Shown: piece by piece, positions 1 through 11,098 of the stretch
Layout of the letters: every line of letters begins with the position of its first letter
Position numbering within the stretch: the first letter of the stretch is position 1
Program-made: the position numbers and the translations under genes
Assembly: GCA_037127315.1 (NCBI GenBank)
Contig: JBBBDQ010001935.1
Coordinates: 3,266,501 to 3,330,500 of the forward strand
Direction: 5' to 3'
Length of the DNA stretch: 64,000 nucleotides
Source of the DNA: Ascarosepion bandense
Taxonomy: Eukaryota > Mollusca > Cephalopoda > Sepiida > Sepiidae
Notes under the pieces: model-generated
The model's input: the letters and a program-made list of their open reading frames with translations, nothing else
What the model was told of the DNA's origin: nothing
Databases searched by the model: none

Positions 1-599
1 ACTAAGCAGAAGGCCATCTGCATGTTGTCTGACTTAAGGATCGGCAATTTTTTCCTCCAGATGCAACACATTTCGCCCCCATCCCACAACAACATCTGAA
101 GTCAGCCACGTGCTCAAATACTTTGCCTGACTCACGTATAGGAAGTGACTGCATAACGTCAACATTGAGACAAAGACGACGGGCCGTAGCTTGTCATTCA
201 TACTACTTTTACTCTTTAAATTTTGCGTGTATAACTGGAAAAAAAAATTTGCGTGTATAACTGGAAAAAAAATCAACAAACAAACAAAAAAAAAAATAGA
301 ATGTGGGGAATAGTATATTTTTTAAAATGATAAAAATGTATTGGGTGACCAAGACCTTCTCTACAGCCGTGTTTGACACTATGGGCCAGTTTAGATGTCA
401 AGAGTTTTACTGTCTTTTTGCCTCAAAGACTAAGATTTTTGCTTCCGACAGAATTTGCTTCCCATTAAATACAGAGGCATGGAGATGTGAAATCACTTGA
501 TTTAAATATTCCTCTGTTTACAAGAAGTCAATGAATATTAGCGTTGTGCGAATTTCCTTCTCTTCAAATACACCTATTTGTTTTGTTTTTAATTTTATT
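1..599. other. No gene seen; probable intron
   Basis: AT-rich DNA with no exon, repeat family or RNA that I recognise. A 28-base stretch is nearly duplicated around 221-268. Because two 3' exons of a plus-strand nuclear receptor gene follow, this is probably intron of that gene. That is inference from position only. Confidence 0.4.
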
Positions 600-605
600 C
601 TAATT

Positions 606-650
<45 letters not shown>
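606..650 (+). repeat. TATC microsatellite
   Basis: About eleven uninterrupted copies of a TATC tetranucleotide. It lies just upstream of the much larger TATC higher-order array. Confidence 0.95.
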
Positions 651-652
<2 letters not shown>

Positions 653-659
653 GCGTACC

Positions 660-722
660 TTGTCATGTTGTAATGTTTAGCAAGCTTGCCTCGCTAGAAC
701 CAGTTACAATACTCTCTGTGCA

Positions 723-773
<51 letters not shown>

Positions 774-788
774 ACAAGTTTCTGTTCA

Positions 789-835
<47 letters not shown>

Positions 836-850
836 ACCAGTTTCTGTTCA

Positions 851-893
<43 letters not shown>

Positions 894-908
894 ACCAGTT
901 TCTGTTCA

Positions 909-952
<44 letters not shown>

Positions 953-966
953 CCAGTCTCTATTCA

Positions 967-1014
<48 letters not shown>

Positions 1015-1028
1015 CTAGTCTCTGTTCA

Positions 1029-1072
<44 letters not shown>

Positions 1073-1091
1073 CCAGTCTCTATTCATATCA

Positions 1092-1135
<44 letters not shown>

Positions 1136-1149
1136 CTAGTCTCTGTTCA

Positions 1150-1209
<60 letters not shown>

Positions 1210-1223
1210 CTAGTCTCTGTTCA

Positions 1224-1287
<64 letters not shown>

Positions 1288-1301
1288 CCAGTCTCTGTTC
1301 A

Positions 1302-1357
<56 letters not shown>

Positions 1358-1452
1358 ACCAGTTACAACTGCAGTAGTGACTTCGATCCTCAATGGATGT
1401 CCCAAACTTTCGGCCTTGTACCACGCATGAGCTGCACTTAGAAAATTATCTC
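660..1452 (+). mobile_element. tRNA-derived SINE (family B) split by a TATC array
   Basis: The left piece at about 660-711 carries the head (TTAGCAAGCTTGCCTCGCTAG). The right piece at about 1358-1452 carries the B-box-like GACTTCGATCCTCA and the downstream motif TTCGGCCTTGTACCAC. The same order, uninterrupted, is seen on the minus strand at 38342-38626, so this was one SINE. An 11-base sequence, ACCAGTTACAA, is present on both sides of the TATC array (about 701-711 and 1359-1369). Confidence 0.75.
712..1357 (+). repeat. TATC higher-order satellite, 58-78 bp units
   Basis: Runs of (TATC)n are punctuated nine times by a spacer of the type CCAGTCTCTGTTCA or TACCAGTTTCTGTTCA. Spacer-to-spacer distances are about 62, 58, 58, 62, 58, 63, 74 and 78 bases. 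Spacers alternate between GTTCA and ATTCA forms in the middle. One spacer relic (CTTGTCTCTGTTCATATC) sits outside the array near 1465. The open frame across it (repeated YLSI) is a by-product of the repeat. Confidence 0.95.
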
Positions 1453-1721
1453 TCGATATATCCTTGTCTCTGTTCATATCTATCTTTTTCTTATTATTTC
1501 AATATTTTCTCAGACAAGGTCTTAATAATTGTAATTAATGCATGATTTTTTATGTAATTTAGATGACAATTTATCCATCGAAGAAGCCAGCATTCTTAGT
1601 TTTCAGAAAATTTTCTTTCACCTTTGAATTATTCTTGCTATTCTTAAGAACCGTTCATTCTGTAACCTTTTCACTACCAATCTTCATTATCTACGTCTCT
1701 ATTCTGTCAGACCCATTTTAT

Positions 1722-2402
1722 TATTTCAGGTTGAAAGAGACAAATGCAGCAGGGTTTGGAACACGCACCCTACTAAACCCTGGTCGTTACAGCTGACATT
1801 TTTGAATATGCAGTAGATCCAGCTTTCAGCACAGGTCACCAGGGCCTCAAGAACTTCGGAATCTGAATCAATAAGCTCGACCATCTCCCTGCTGTCGTTA
1901 TGACGTCTTTCCTTCTGTTCATCACTGAGAACCCTTGGGATAAACTTCGCGAAAATCTTCTGCAGCTTCAGTTGCTCATGAATGATTGTGTGTACAGTTT
2001 CCACACTGACATCAAACTTAGTAATTATTGTCTCTATAGACCAATGATGGTCCACTTCCATAAAATTACGGACTTGCCCTACCAACTCTGGTGTTCTGAT
2101 TTCCTTACTCCTCCCACACATCTCATCGCCCCTCACAGACTCTCTGTCTTTCTTGAATCCCTTGTGACACTCAAAAACCGATGATCGGCCCACGCAGGAG
2201 GGTCCGTAAGCAGCCTGAAGCATTCCATACATTTCTGTGGCTTAATCTCCAAGTTTAACAAAAGATTTTTATTGCGTATCGTTCTTCCAAATTGCCCTCT
2301 CGCCTGAACTGCATTTTCAAAAAATGTCAGCTGTGACGACCAGGGTTTAGTAGGGTGTGTTCCAAGTCCTGCTGCAGCTGTCCCTTTCAACCTGAAATAA
2401 TA
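1722..2402 (-). mobile_element. Mariner-like deletion derivative with long terminal inverted repeats
   Basis: The ends are roughly 80-bp inverted repeats: TTATTTCAGGTTGAAAGAGA on the left and its complement, ending CAACCTGAAATAATAA, on the right. Minus-strand codons give the N-terminal half of a mariner transposase: a helix-turn-helix segment (LLQAAYGPS, then VFECHKGFKKDRESV), a second one (WSIETIITKFDVSVETVHTI) and the linker KFIPRVLSDEQKERR. The reading stops at TCAESWIY, where mariners have T-G-D-E-S-W, so the first catalytic Asp is Ala here. The C-terminal catalytic half is absent. A frameshift separates the first 30 or so residues. It is a non-autonomous remnant. Confidence 0.85.
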
Positions 2403-2458
2403 AAAATAAGTCTGTCATCTCATCAGATGTATAGTAATAACATAATACAATTTCAAGA

Positions 2459-2752
2459 GCCTTTTTTTTTTTTAATCGTGTCACCCCAAGCAAGGCATTC
2501 CACTGCCACTATAGCGCAGGGGGTTACATAGAGGGATTGGGTATAGGAAATGTCAGAAGGAGGGTGATAGACGACTTAGGATGTACATAGGGAGAGAGTT
2601 GGAGAGAGTGGGAGTGAGTGTGTTAGGAGGTATCTATTGACCTTACATTTAAACTCCTGGAGGTTGTAGCCGTCGGGGAAGCAAGCATGCGGTAGGGAAT
2701 TCCACAGGCGGGAAGTGCGAGGAAAGAAGCTGTTAAAATGTTAAATGCCTTT
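2459..2752 (-). mobile_element. Jockey/CR1-like LINE, 3' end fragment
   Basis: Minus strand reads the recurring LINE 3' tail: a GGAATTCCCTACCGC-type coding end (NSLP), then TGTAACCCCCTGCGC and CTTGCTTGGGGTGACACGATT, ending in an A tract (T-run at 2461-2472). The same tail occurs at 5516, 26395, 28040, 29390, 35852 and 48640. Only the last coding residues and the 3' UTR are present. Confidence 0.8.
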
Positions 2753-4357
2753 ACAAAAAATGTCCGGAAACTTAGTGAAGGCACCTCGTATATCGGTTTA
2801 ATTCACTTTCTTGCCGTCGAGACAACTTCCCTATGCCATTTCAGTTAGTGGAACTTGCCGTCTGTGACCCTCTTCGCCAGCGACCGTTTTTCTATGCACG
2901 GACGATTTGCTAATGTTAATTGACCTTTAATGAGCGACCACCTCCAGAACGCGACCAGAGACTAACATCAACGAGTGAAAATCATTAATCAAGCGAGCGC
3001 TTTTAAAAAGATCCATTTTTGTCGTACCATACGAACTTCTAAATTCGGAGAATCTAAATGAGTAATCTATTTCATTTTGATTTGATCTAAGCCAGGAAGA
3101 CTTCCTCATTGTTTTATTATTGTAGTGTTGTACCAAACTGTTAAAATGTACATTGCCTGAGTTCACCTCACAGTCAAACATCGGCTGTTTTGTACAACAT
3201 GTATTGCATTTGATATGTTTAAGGGATTTATCGCAGTCTCTGTACTGACTTGGATAAATTCAGGGATTGGGGAAATCACAATTATGCCCATTTCTCAAAT
3301 GTCTATCTCTTTCGTTCCTTTATTTTATTCGTCAATTTATCTACTCTATTTCTATCTGGGTATATCTATCTCTATCTCTCTGTTTCTTTACCCCCACCCA
3401 CGATCGCTGTCAGTATTTTGTGTGTTTTTTTTCCCTATGAATTATCGCACTTTCTTTTTTGCTATCACTCACTTCTAAGAAAAAACTGAAACCGTATACT
3501 TTTTTCAAGTCCACTTAATAAATATTTTTGTGAATAAATATTTTGGACTCTTGTTGACCGTTGTAAATACCTTTATTAAAATTTTAAAATGAATTATGCT
3601 GAATAAATTTCTTTAAAGTTACGCCATTTTCTTATGTTCTCATTTATTTATTACCAGATCACATGGTAAAATTCTAATATGTACATTTTGGTGAGTGGAA
3701 TATACGTTCCTGGCGTAAATAGGTCATGATTATGGGCCTTTAATGAGCGACCACCTGCCGCATGCGACCACGCTATTTTTTGCTAGCGGTGGTCGTATAC
3801 GACAGGTTATACTGTATTTCATTGGCAATTGCTCTTATGAGTTTTTCATTTTAGCACCTCTAATTAATGAATTTAAGTGCTGTACTAGATTGGCAGTAAG
3901 GTCTCTTGATTTTATTGTTGACATTTCTAAATGTCACTGTCAGTTTTATTTTCATAGTTTCTTCTTTGACACTTCTCGCCTGTGAATTTTGATTCCGGTT
4001 TCTTGCTTTTCTCTCGACTACAATCTCCAAAATTTAGATGCTGAGACAAAAGTCATCCGTCATTTTGAATCCTGCTCGTTTATTGTCTTCTCTGCTTAGA
4101 AAAGTTTGCTTAGTTTCTTACACTTTCAGTAATACATTGCATAGGATTTACTTTTTCACTTCACTTTGTGTAAAGTTATTAAAAATTAAAAGTCGAGAAG
4201 AATTATTCTAGTGCAATATTTTGTCGTGCTGCCATATTGAACAAGACCTACACTCTGTTCTTTTTCTCTGTTTTAGAAATTCAGTTGTTTTCTCTATTTT
4301 TAAGCATTATGTTCTCCAACAATTTGTTTTAATTTGCGATATTTCGTCTCTTTATAG
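2753..4357. other. Probable intron, no gene
   Basis: No exon, RNA or intact element recognised. A motif, TTTAATGAGCGACCACCT, occurs at about 2927 and again at about 3739. The second copy continues into GCGGTGGTCGTATACGACAG, which partly mirrors it and suggests an eroded terminal-inverted-repeat element. The pyrimidine-rich stretch before 4357 is the acceptor region of the next exon. Confidence 0.45.
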
Positions 4358-4507
4358 GGATCAACACCGATCATTCACCGCCAGAGAGAGTTGTGAATAT
4401 CATGAGCGAAATCCGGATATTACAAGAGATCATTTCAAAGTTCAAGGCTCTTATGGTTGATCCGACTGAGTACGCTTGTCTGAAAGGCATTGTCATATTC
4501 AAAACAG
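4358..4507 (+). CDS. NR2E1: Penultimate coding exon of a tailless/TLX-type nuclear receptor
   Basis: Exon of the ligand-binding domain. The acceptor is TCTCTTTATAG before 4358 and the donor is CAG|GTAAGT at 4507/4508. The exon begins with two bases of a split codon and ends with one, giving 49 full codons. The protein runs [20 protein letters not shown], then [20 protein letters not shown] and KGIVIFKT. SEIRxLQEIIxKFKxLxxDxTEYACLK is the helix 7-9 region characteristic of NR2 receptors and closest, from memory, to TLX/tailless. Such receptors are DNA-binding transcriptional regulators, usually repressors, in brain and eye progenitor cells. The DNA-binding domain and earlier exons lie upstream of the window. 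PNR/NR2E3 is the main alternative. Confidence 0.88.
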
Positions 4508-5082
4508 GTAAGTAGTTTACAAATTCCTAAAAAAAAAAAATGGTTGCTTTGTTGAGCATACAACTAATTGTTATTAAGGTTACTAACCTAAGGCTCCATT
4601 ATTAACTTTAGACAATATTTGTTCAGTTTATTTTGACAAATACTGTTGAAATAAATTAGATCATTTGAAATCTAATTTGAACACTGAACATCACTGAAGT
4701 CGGCCTTTTTTTTAAAGACTATTAGCATTTAATTGGTTTTGGGAAATATTAATAATTTCTTTTGGTCTAAAAACTCTTATTTAATAGGTGATTTATTTTC
4801 TTTGGCTACAGGTCTTACCATTCTGAATGAGATATAGTCGGCTTAGTCAAATCAGTTTATAAAATTTGAACCCTTTTAATTGTTTTCCCTTATTGCTTTT
4901 TTTTTAAGTTTCAGATCTCCTTTACTTGAATATCAAATGTTATTTTACCTGTCTTTTATCATTATTATTTCCTTTGATTCCTGTTGTATAATCATTTCCG
5001 TCCGGGTCCCAACTAGAAATCTAAGGTCCAAAATGTCATCATGACTTTTTCCACTGAACATTTTACAAAAAAATAAAAATAA

Positions 5083-5340
5083 AACAACCTATGATCACAG
5101 ACATTTTACATAGACAAAGCCCTTCGCTATGTGTGAACTGTAATTGCAAGAATAAATTATTTGTATTTTCTTTATGGTATGAATGACTTGTGATTACTTT
5201 AATGAGTCTATTAATTTCCAATCAAATCCAGCGAAATCCAAATAAAAATGAAACGAGTTAATAAAACTAAAAATAAAGCAACCTATGATCACAGACATTT
5301 TACATAGACAAAGTCCTTCGTAAGATGTGAGCTGTACTTG
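5083..5340 (+). repeat. Direct repeat pair inside the intron
   Basis: The segment AACCTATGATCACAGACATT and about 50 following bases (ending GTGTGAACTGTA / GTGTGAGCTGTAC) occurs at about 5088 and again at about 5280, a spacing near 192 bases. I cannot assign it to a family. Confidence 0.7.
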
Positions 5341-5515
5341 TGAGAAAAAAATTGTTTTCATATTTCTTTAAAGAATGGGTTTTAGAGATCCTTTCAATAA
5401 ATCCACCAGAACCATCTCCAGTCAAACAAAGAGGCACAACCAATGGGAGAATTATTGATATTTTTATATACCACATTTTTTTTTATTTCCACTTGTCTTT
5501 TGAGAATTTTTTTTT

Positions 5516-6215
5516 TATAATCGTGTCGCCCCAAGCAAGGCATTTTACTACCACTGTTGTGCACAGGGTTACATAGGAGGAATGTTATGAGAAGGAGTGA
5601 GAGGTTGCAGGGGGTGTCTGGAAGAGAGTAGAAGGAAGAGAATACTGATGAGAGTGGGGTGGACGGAGAAAGGAGCATGAGAGAGAGGATGCAGGATAGT
5701 GAGATAGAAGATGACTATTAACTTTACATTTAAATTCTTGGAGATTGTAACTGTCGGGAAAACAAGCAACTGGAAGGGAATTCCACAGGTGGGAAGTGCG
5801 TGAAAAGAAGCTGCTAGAGTAGAATTTGCGTTTACAATTTATTGGTTTCACAGTAAAAGGGTGGGACCTAGTTGCTAATCTTGTGGCTCGAGGAAATTCA
5901 TATATAGGGGGTAGCAGTGAGCTAAGTTCATCGTAGCAGAAGCCGTGAAAGTATATGTAGAAGAGACACAGGGAACCACACTGCGTCGATGAGAAAGCGA
6001 CTGTATCCTAGCTGCCAAGTCGGGATCGATCACATTACAGATTCTCCGTTGGATTTGGTCGAGGACACCTAAGTGGATAGCAGGAGCACCCGACCAGATA
6101 TGGCAGCAATATTCAATGCACGGGCGGATGGTAGATTTGTATATGTGCAGGATTGTTTCGGACGGGTAAAAAACTTCCTGGCTCTACACAAAGAACCGGC
6201 TTTTTTAGCAGCGGA
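5516..6215 (-). mobile_element. Jockey/CR1-like LINE, 3' fragment
   Basis: Read on the minus strand, the C-terminal region of a LINE reverse transcriptase ORF is recognisable in several frames (FFSRTSHLWNSLP, then CFPDSYNLQEFKCKVNSH), followed by the 3' UTR with GTAACCCTGTGCACAAC and CTTGCTTGGGGCGACACGATT and an A tract. Upstream codons correspond to the IYKSTIRPCIEYCCHIWSGAP block at about 6075-6140. Frameshifts and stops make it a dead fragment. Confidence 0.82.
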
Positions 6216-6489
6216 AGATCTGAAGATCTGAAGATCTTCCAAAATACATTATAGTCTTCAGAAACTAACATCTCAATAAAAAAAAAGCACATTGTTTTGT
6301 GCGCTTTCGTTAATATGTCTGGACAATTATCTTCGATTGTATTATTATTATTTGTGATGACTTTACCGCTTTAAGCTTCATTTGATGTTAAAAGTTTGAT
6401 TTGTAGATTCCAAATTGTTTTTGTTTTTTGGGTTTGTAAAGGCACATGAACATACACACACAAACACACAAACATAGGGAGGGCGAAAG

Positions 6490-6493
<4 letters not shown>

Positions 6494-6536
<43 letters not shown>
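6494..6536 (+). repeat. GA microsatellite
   Basis: About twenty copies of GA. No gene or element was recognised in the rest of 6216-7108. Confidence 0.9.
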
Positions 6537-6540
<4 letters not shown>

Positions 6541-7108
6541 GAGGGTAGAAAATATAGGTAAACAAAGATTCTTGCAATTGAAGCAAAGTAAGAAGTACCA
6601 ATTGTTAAACAATTTTGTAGACAAACTATGAGCCTTTCATATTTTCCCAGGAGTAGTTTTGCAATGTGGAATGTGTCTATTTATGAATGTGGTCTATTGT
6701 CAACAGACAGTAATGTGTTTGCGAGCGACGGGCAGCGGAAATCGAGTGGCGTTGTCAAATTGTAGTTGTCCTCCTAAACCGCTTGTTCGCTAACTCGCAC
6801 ATACATCCTGCCTTTCGGTCAAACACTAGCGTGTCTTCTTAATAGGATGAGAAACTGCGTGTTTATTTCCTTGTGTAGTTAGCATAAATAAAATATTAAA
6901 ACTGTTGACGAAGGCAATAAGAGCGGAAGTTCGTTAAAGGAAACTTGGGGGTGGGGATTACAGGATTGATTGCAAAGAAGCCACGAACGATTTGAGTAAA
7001 TATTTCGAAATTATTTAACTACGTGTGGAAACGTTACAGAAACAAAGAAAGAAATTCTTAAACCCGTTCAATCGGTGCCTGATTTTTTACTTTTAAAGAA
7101 CCTATTTA

Positions 7109-7390
7109 TCGTGAACGAGAAATCGGTGAGCCGAGTTCGAATTCCAGTTGAATTCGTTGCATTCACTTTCACGCAAATACCATTAGGAAAAGTATCAATC
7201 CGTCTCTTCCCTTCAGCGATGATTCAAATAACAGGACAGATTGGGTTCTATAGTTTTGGTTGGCAACCAGTCTACCGCAGAAAGTAGTGGTAACCTACTG
7301 CGGGAAAATCTACTGTCCAGTCAATCAAGTCTTTTTCGACATGATCGCCCAAACGTGTATCACGTATGGCAACTAACTGACCGAGTGACT
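7109..7390 (+). mobile_element. SINE family A, 5'-truncated
   Basis: Family A is a roughly 305-bp tRNA-derived SINE. Its landmarks are A box GTGGTGCAGTGGAT, B box GAGTTCGAATTCC, the block GGACAGATTGGGTTCTATAG, a small palindrome CATGTCTCGAAAGAGACATG, and a tail made of ACTGACTGACTGA. This copy starts in the D-arm region and keeps the B box, body and tail. Confidence 0.9.
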
Positions 7391-7976
7391 AACTGGCTTA
7401 TCACGAGGCAATGGTTAGCGAAGAGGTCAAGATGGTCATCAATACTGAGGAGTGAGTTCGATCTTAAATTTCTTACGCTTACATGTGAATTTCTGCTTAA
7501 AAGAGGTTGAGCTTTATAATTATATAAGTTTATCTAGAGTTACCTCTAAGGAATGGACTCCCACGATGTTGGATCTCCTACCACTGCAATCTTAACCTTT
7601 TAACCTTAATCTGAATTTAACCGATAACAATACAATATATCCTCATCATATTCACCTCTCTTCTTCTACGCTCAGTAACCCCCTATCTTGAGTGGCTCTT
7701 CGGCCTTCTGTCAAATAGATACTCATAAAAAGTTTTTTTTTTATGTGTGTCTTCGTCCTAAATCTAAGGTTGAATGAGCCCCGTAAAATCTAAATTTGTT
7801 TCTGATGTGAATAGTTATAATATTGTGTTAAACTATTGAAAATGTAATTAATAATAAACACAAATATTTAGTAATAGGTAAAAATGTGATAATTTGTTGT
7901 GACAAAAAACAAAACAAAACAAAAAAAAAAAGAACGACACCGTATAGTCGGCGTCTTCGATTTTCTATGACGGGGA

Positions 7977-8240
7977 ATGCGTGTTGTGGTGCAGTGGATA
8001 TCGGCTCGGAACAAGAAATCGGGGATTTCCTTGCATTCACTTACGCGCAAATACCCTTATTAATCCGTCTCTTATCTCCACTTATGGATTAAATACAGAT
8101 TGGGTTCTATCGCCTTGGCTGGCGACCAATCTACCGCAGAAATTAATGTTAACCTACTGCGGGATAATCTCTAGTTATGTCTCGAAAGAGACATGATCGT
8201 CCAAGCGTGTATCACGTATGGCACTTAACTGATTGACTGA
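7977..8240 (+). mobile_element. SINE family A with the B box deleted
   Basis: Begins TGCGTGTTGTGGTGCAGTGG and keeps the body and ACTGATTGACTGA tail. Between AATCGGGG and TTCCTTGCATTC about 24 bases are missing, which removes the internal pol III B box. It should therefore be transcriptionally dead as a SINE. Confidence 0.9.
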
Positions 8241-8551
8241 AGCTATCAAAACCTCTAACATTAATAACTTATTAACTAATTAATCTTGCTTCAACCCATC
8301 GAGTATCTCTGTCTATGGATTTACCTTTCTCGTGGTGAGTATGTGATGTTGTGAGTGATGGTTTGTGGTAATGGCCCTACAATGTCAGTATGGACAGTTT
8401 TGAATCGTGTAGGCGGTAGTAAAAAAGAAACTATCACTGATTTTGAGTGGCAAGTAACCTTTGTTGACTGTTGAGGCACTCATTGGTCCATCAGCCTATG
8501 TTCTTATCCTTGTCAGGTCAAAAGTGGCGGGATTTTCTTTTTATTCTTCCT

Positions 8552-8936
8552 CTATGTGTCGTGTGCCTTCAGGACGTAGGCGATCATGGCTCTCCACGTC
8601 GCCCTATCCCTTGTAGCTTTTAACACCTCTTTTCTTGTTATCCCACTCAAACCCCGCTCTTCTATTCATCTACTCAAGTCTCTCAAGTATGTCTCGAGTT
8701 GCTTTCTCTTTTCTCTCTTTCCCTCTATCCGCCCTGTAAGCTTCAGATTCTCTAAGCCCTCATTCCTCACTATATATCCCAGAAACTTCAGCTATCTTTT
8801 CCTGATATCAAGTATCAGGTTCCTGTACATCCTCTCCGAAACCTCGTCGTTGATCACATGATCTCTCTATGGTATCCTCAGCATCCTTCTGTAGAACCAT
8901 ATTTCGGTTTCTTTAAGTCATTCCTTAGTGTGTCTT
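8552..8936 (-). mobile_element. RTE-like LINE, C-terminal fragment
   Basis: Minus strand encodes a degraded copy of the C-terminus of an endonuclease/reverse transcriptase protein often misannotated in invertebrates as craniofacial development protein 2. The diagnostic order is EMWFYRRML, KFLGxxxRxEGLENLxLTG, then a Trp-rich end with ETWRAMIAYVLK. The 3' end lies at the left (about 8552). Better-preserved copies are at 18491, 34724 and 47515. Confidence 0.8.
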
Positions 8937-9051
8937 TATACGGGAAATATATTAATATAAAACTACTTGAGAACTGGATTTCTGTTGTTTTTAAGTAAGA
9001 AACTCATCACCTCAGCAAGGCAGCAAGTGAATATTATAATTTAAAAAAAAA

Positions 9052-9699
9052 TACAGTGATGTGCAAAAGTATTAGGACAAGAACTATTTAAAAATCAAAA
9101 TAAAAATAAAGTTTAAAATCACCCCTGTCCTAACATTTTTGCACACTACTGGTAGTGTGCAAAAGTATTAGGACAGGGGTGATTTTCCTAAAAAACCCAC
9201 TGAAATTCAAATACAGGGTGAAAAGCCAAGTAAATTGCTAATAAATATTGATTATTTAAAATTATGTGTAAAATAAATGTATTAAAAAGAAGTTATATAT
9301 TTAATTTTTCCAATATTCTATTAAACAAGTTATTTTGAAACTACTCATTATTCTATTATCCTTGGATATGACTGACTTTTTTCTTATTCCCCCATCTCGA
9401 ATTGATAAATCTAATGTTACTTCGCAAGACACACTTTGGGAACAAATACGGGCTGCTTGGCAGGAGATACCAGTAGATACATTGAAGAAGCTTGTGATGT
9501 CAATGCCTGACAGAATGAAGGCTGTGATCAAAGAAAAAGGCTATTATACTAAATATTAAATTTATTTTGTGACAAGTATTTTTTCTTGTTAAAGTATTTT
9601 TTTGAGTAAATCAAGTAAAATTACTTTAATGAAATTGTTTATTTTCTGTCCATTTGCCTCATAAAAGATAAAATAGTTCTTGTCCTAATACTTTTGCAC

Positions 9700-9706
<7 letters not shown>
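9052..9706 (+). mobile_element. Tc1-like deletion derivative
   Basis: Ends are inverted repeats: GTGCAAAAGTATTAGGACAAG at 9061 and its complement CTTGTCCTAATACTTTTGCAC ending at 9701. The coding remnant at about 9406-9559 reads NVTSQDTLWEQIRAAWQEIP, then LKKLVMSMPDRMKAVIKEKG and YYTKY, the C-terminal tail of a Tc1 transposase. The catalytic core is gone. A second pair of Tc1 ends lies inside, head to head, at 9116-9187 as a near-perfect palindrome around CACTAC TG GTAGTG. The same arrangement recurs at 50064-50679. Confidence 0.88.

Positions 9707-9757
<51 letters not shown>
9703..9757 (+). repeat. TA microsatellite
   Basis: About 26 TA dinucleotides directly against the Tc1 end at 9701. On its right it abuts CACTAGGTGCGATTGGTAAA, which resembles the terminus of the mariner family at 57572. 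Confidence 0.95.
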
Positions 9758-9761
<4 letters not shown>

Positions 9762-10043
9762 TAGGTGCGATTGGTAAATTGTCGCAATTATTTTATTATT
9801 TCAAAGCGTAAAGCTATTATACTAAATATTAAATTTATTTTGTAACAAGTATTTTTTTCTTGTTAAAGCATTTGTTGAGTAAATTTTATTTAATTTACTC
9901 AACAAATGCTTTAACAAGAAAAAAATACTTTATTACTTTATTAAATTTTATTAAATTACTTTAATTAAATTGTTTATTTTCTGTCAATATGCCTCATAAA
10001 AATAAAATAGTTCTTGTCCTAATACTTTTGCACAGTACTGTAT
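9758..10043 (+). mobile_element. Second Tc1 3' end with an internal foldback
   Basis: Repeats the last part of the preceding element (CTATTATACTAAATATTAAA to CCTAATACTTTTGCACAGTA). Within it, 9848-9885 and 9892-9930 form an inverted repeat of about 38 bp around TAATTT/TTTACTCAACAAATGC. This is a local inverted duplication of element sequence. Confidence 0.8.
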
Positions 10044-10695
10044 ATTTTTTGGTTCGCATCTGAAAGCCTAATAATAGGAATGTCTTAGCAAAATAACTCT
10101 TTCATACATGATTTTATTCTTGACGACATGAATAAACTCGTCTGTAAACAAGATGTTTCTTTTTGTAAGCGATTTTTTCCCACGTTTTAAAATGTTCGTA
10201 AAGAAGTTAAGCTTATTTTTTCTTTTTTTAAGTGGTATATTTTTTAACACCAAAGGAACAAAACAAACTATTCATTCCCCTCACCTACAAACCAAACTGC
10301 ACCTCTGCAACCCGTCGTCTAATCTATCCCTCACCTTGTTGATTTGACTTAGCCCATCGAGTGCCATCTGTTCCCGATGTGACTTGAATATAGAAACAGA
10401 ACGCCGTTAGTTTGCCCAAGCAAGGTTGTGTTAATTGAGTGCGAGGCACTATCACATCCGTTTTCGTCAGTGATTGGACAATAAAAACAGTAAAACTTCA
10501 CACTGCACACTATTTAATTGCGGATTAGTCCAATAGTGGCACTACTTTGAGACAGACAACTGCTTTAAATTGAGCGCTGTCTTAAAAGTTACGCACCTGG
10601 CAAAGAAAATATCTTTTTGACCCATTTTATGAAATGAAATATTTGGGGCATAGTTAAAATATGGTTCATCTTATATTCAGATGTATTTTCATAGG
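10044..10695. other. Intronic sequence without recognised features
   Basis: No exon or known repeat found. Short open frames here have no family features that I recognise. Confidence 0.4.
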
Positions 10696-11098
10696 AGATA
10701 ACGAGCCTGGTCAGTACCTAGATGTGTGACAGTTTGGGAATGTCAGGTGCTGCAAGCTTGGATGTGCTGGGTGATGTAATGGATAATGGTTTGAAATTGA
10801 AAATTGGAGTTAAGAAATGTTAAGAAATGGCCAGTACCTAGATGGGTGACTGCTTGGGAATAACATGTGCTGTAAGCTTGGATGAGTAGGTAAAGTAATG
10901 TATAATGGCTTCGAATTGGAAATTGGAGTTAAGTAATGTCAAGCCTGGTAAGTACCTAGATGGGTGACAGCTTGGGAATGTCAGGTGCTGTAAGATTGGA
11001 TGTGCGGGTGATGCAATGGATAATGACTTGACGTTGTTAATTTGAGAACAGAGTTCCAATTCTAGTTGGGTTCATTATATTCATTTACACGCAAATAT
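10696..11098 (+). repeat. Tandem 5S rRNA / tRNA-SINE chimera
   Basis: Three 3' halves of 5S rRNA occur head to tail. Each has a form of CCTGGTCAGTACCTAGATGG, GTGAC, TTGGGAAT and GTGCTGTAAG. The AGTACCTA anchors are at 10713, 10833 and 10951 (spacing 120 and 118). Between them lies a CpG-decayed tRNA head of SINE family A (GGATGTGC, then GTAATGGATAATGG), so the unit is 5S-half plus tRNA-half. The last unit runs into a longer SINE A head (11005-11098), which is then interrupted by a full SINE A. Confidence 0.8.

Noticed and set aside
673..1377. 234-codon frame of repeated YLSIYLSI
   Set aside because: Product of the TATC satellite; any frame of a tetranucleotide without stops is open.
1..4357. 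Search for the upstream NR2E1 exons (DNA-binding domain, WRELFVL block)
   Set aside because: No zinc-finger Cys pattern or WRELF-like codons found on the plus strand, so the earlier exons lie outside the window.
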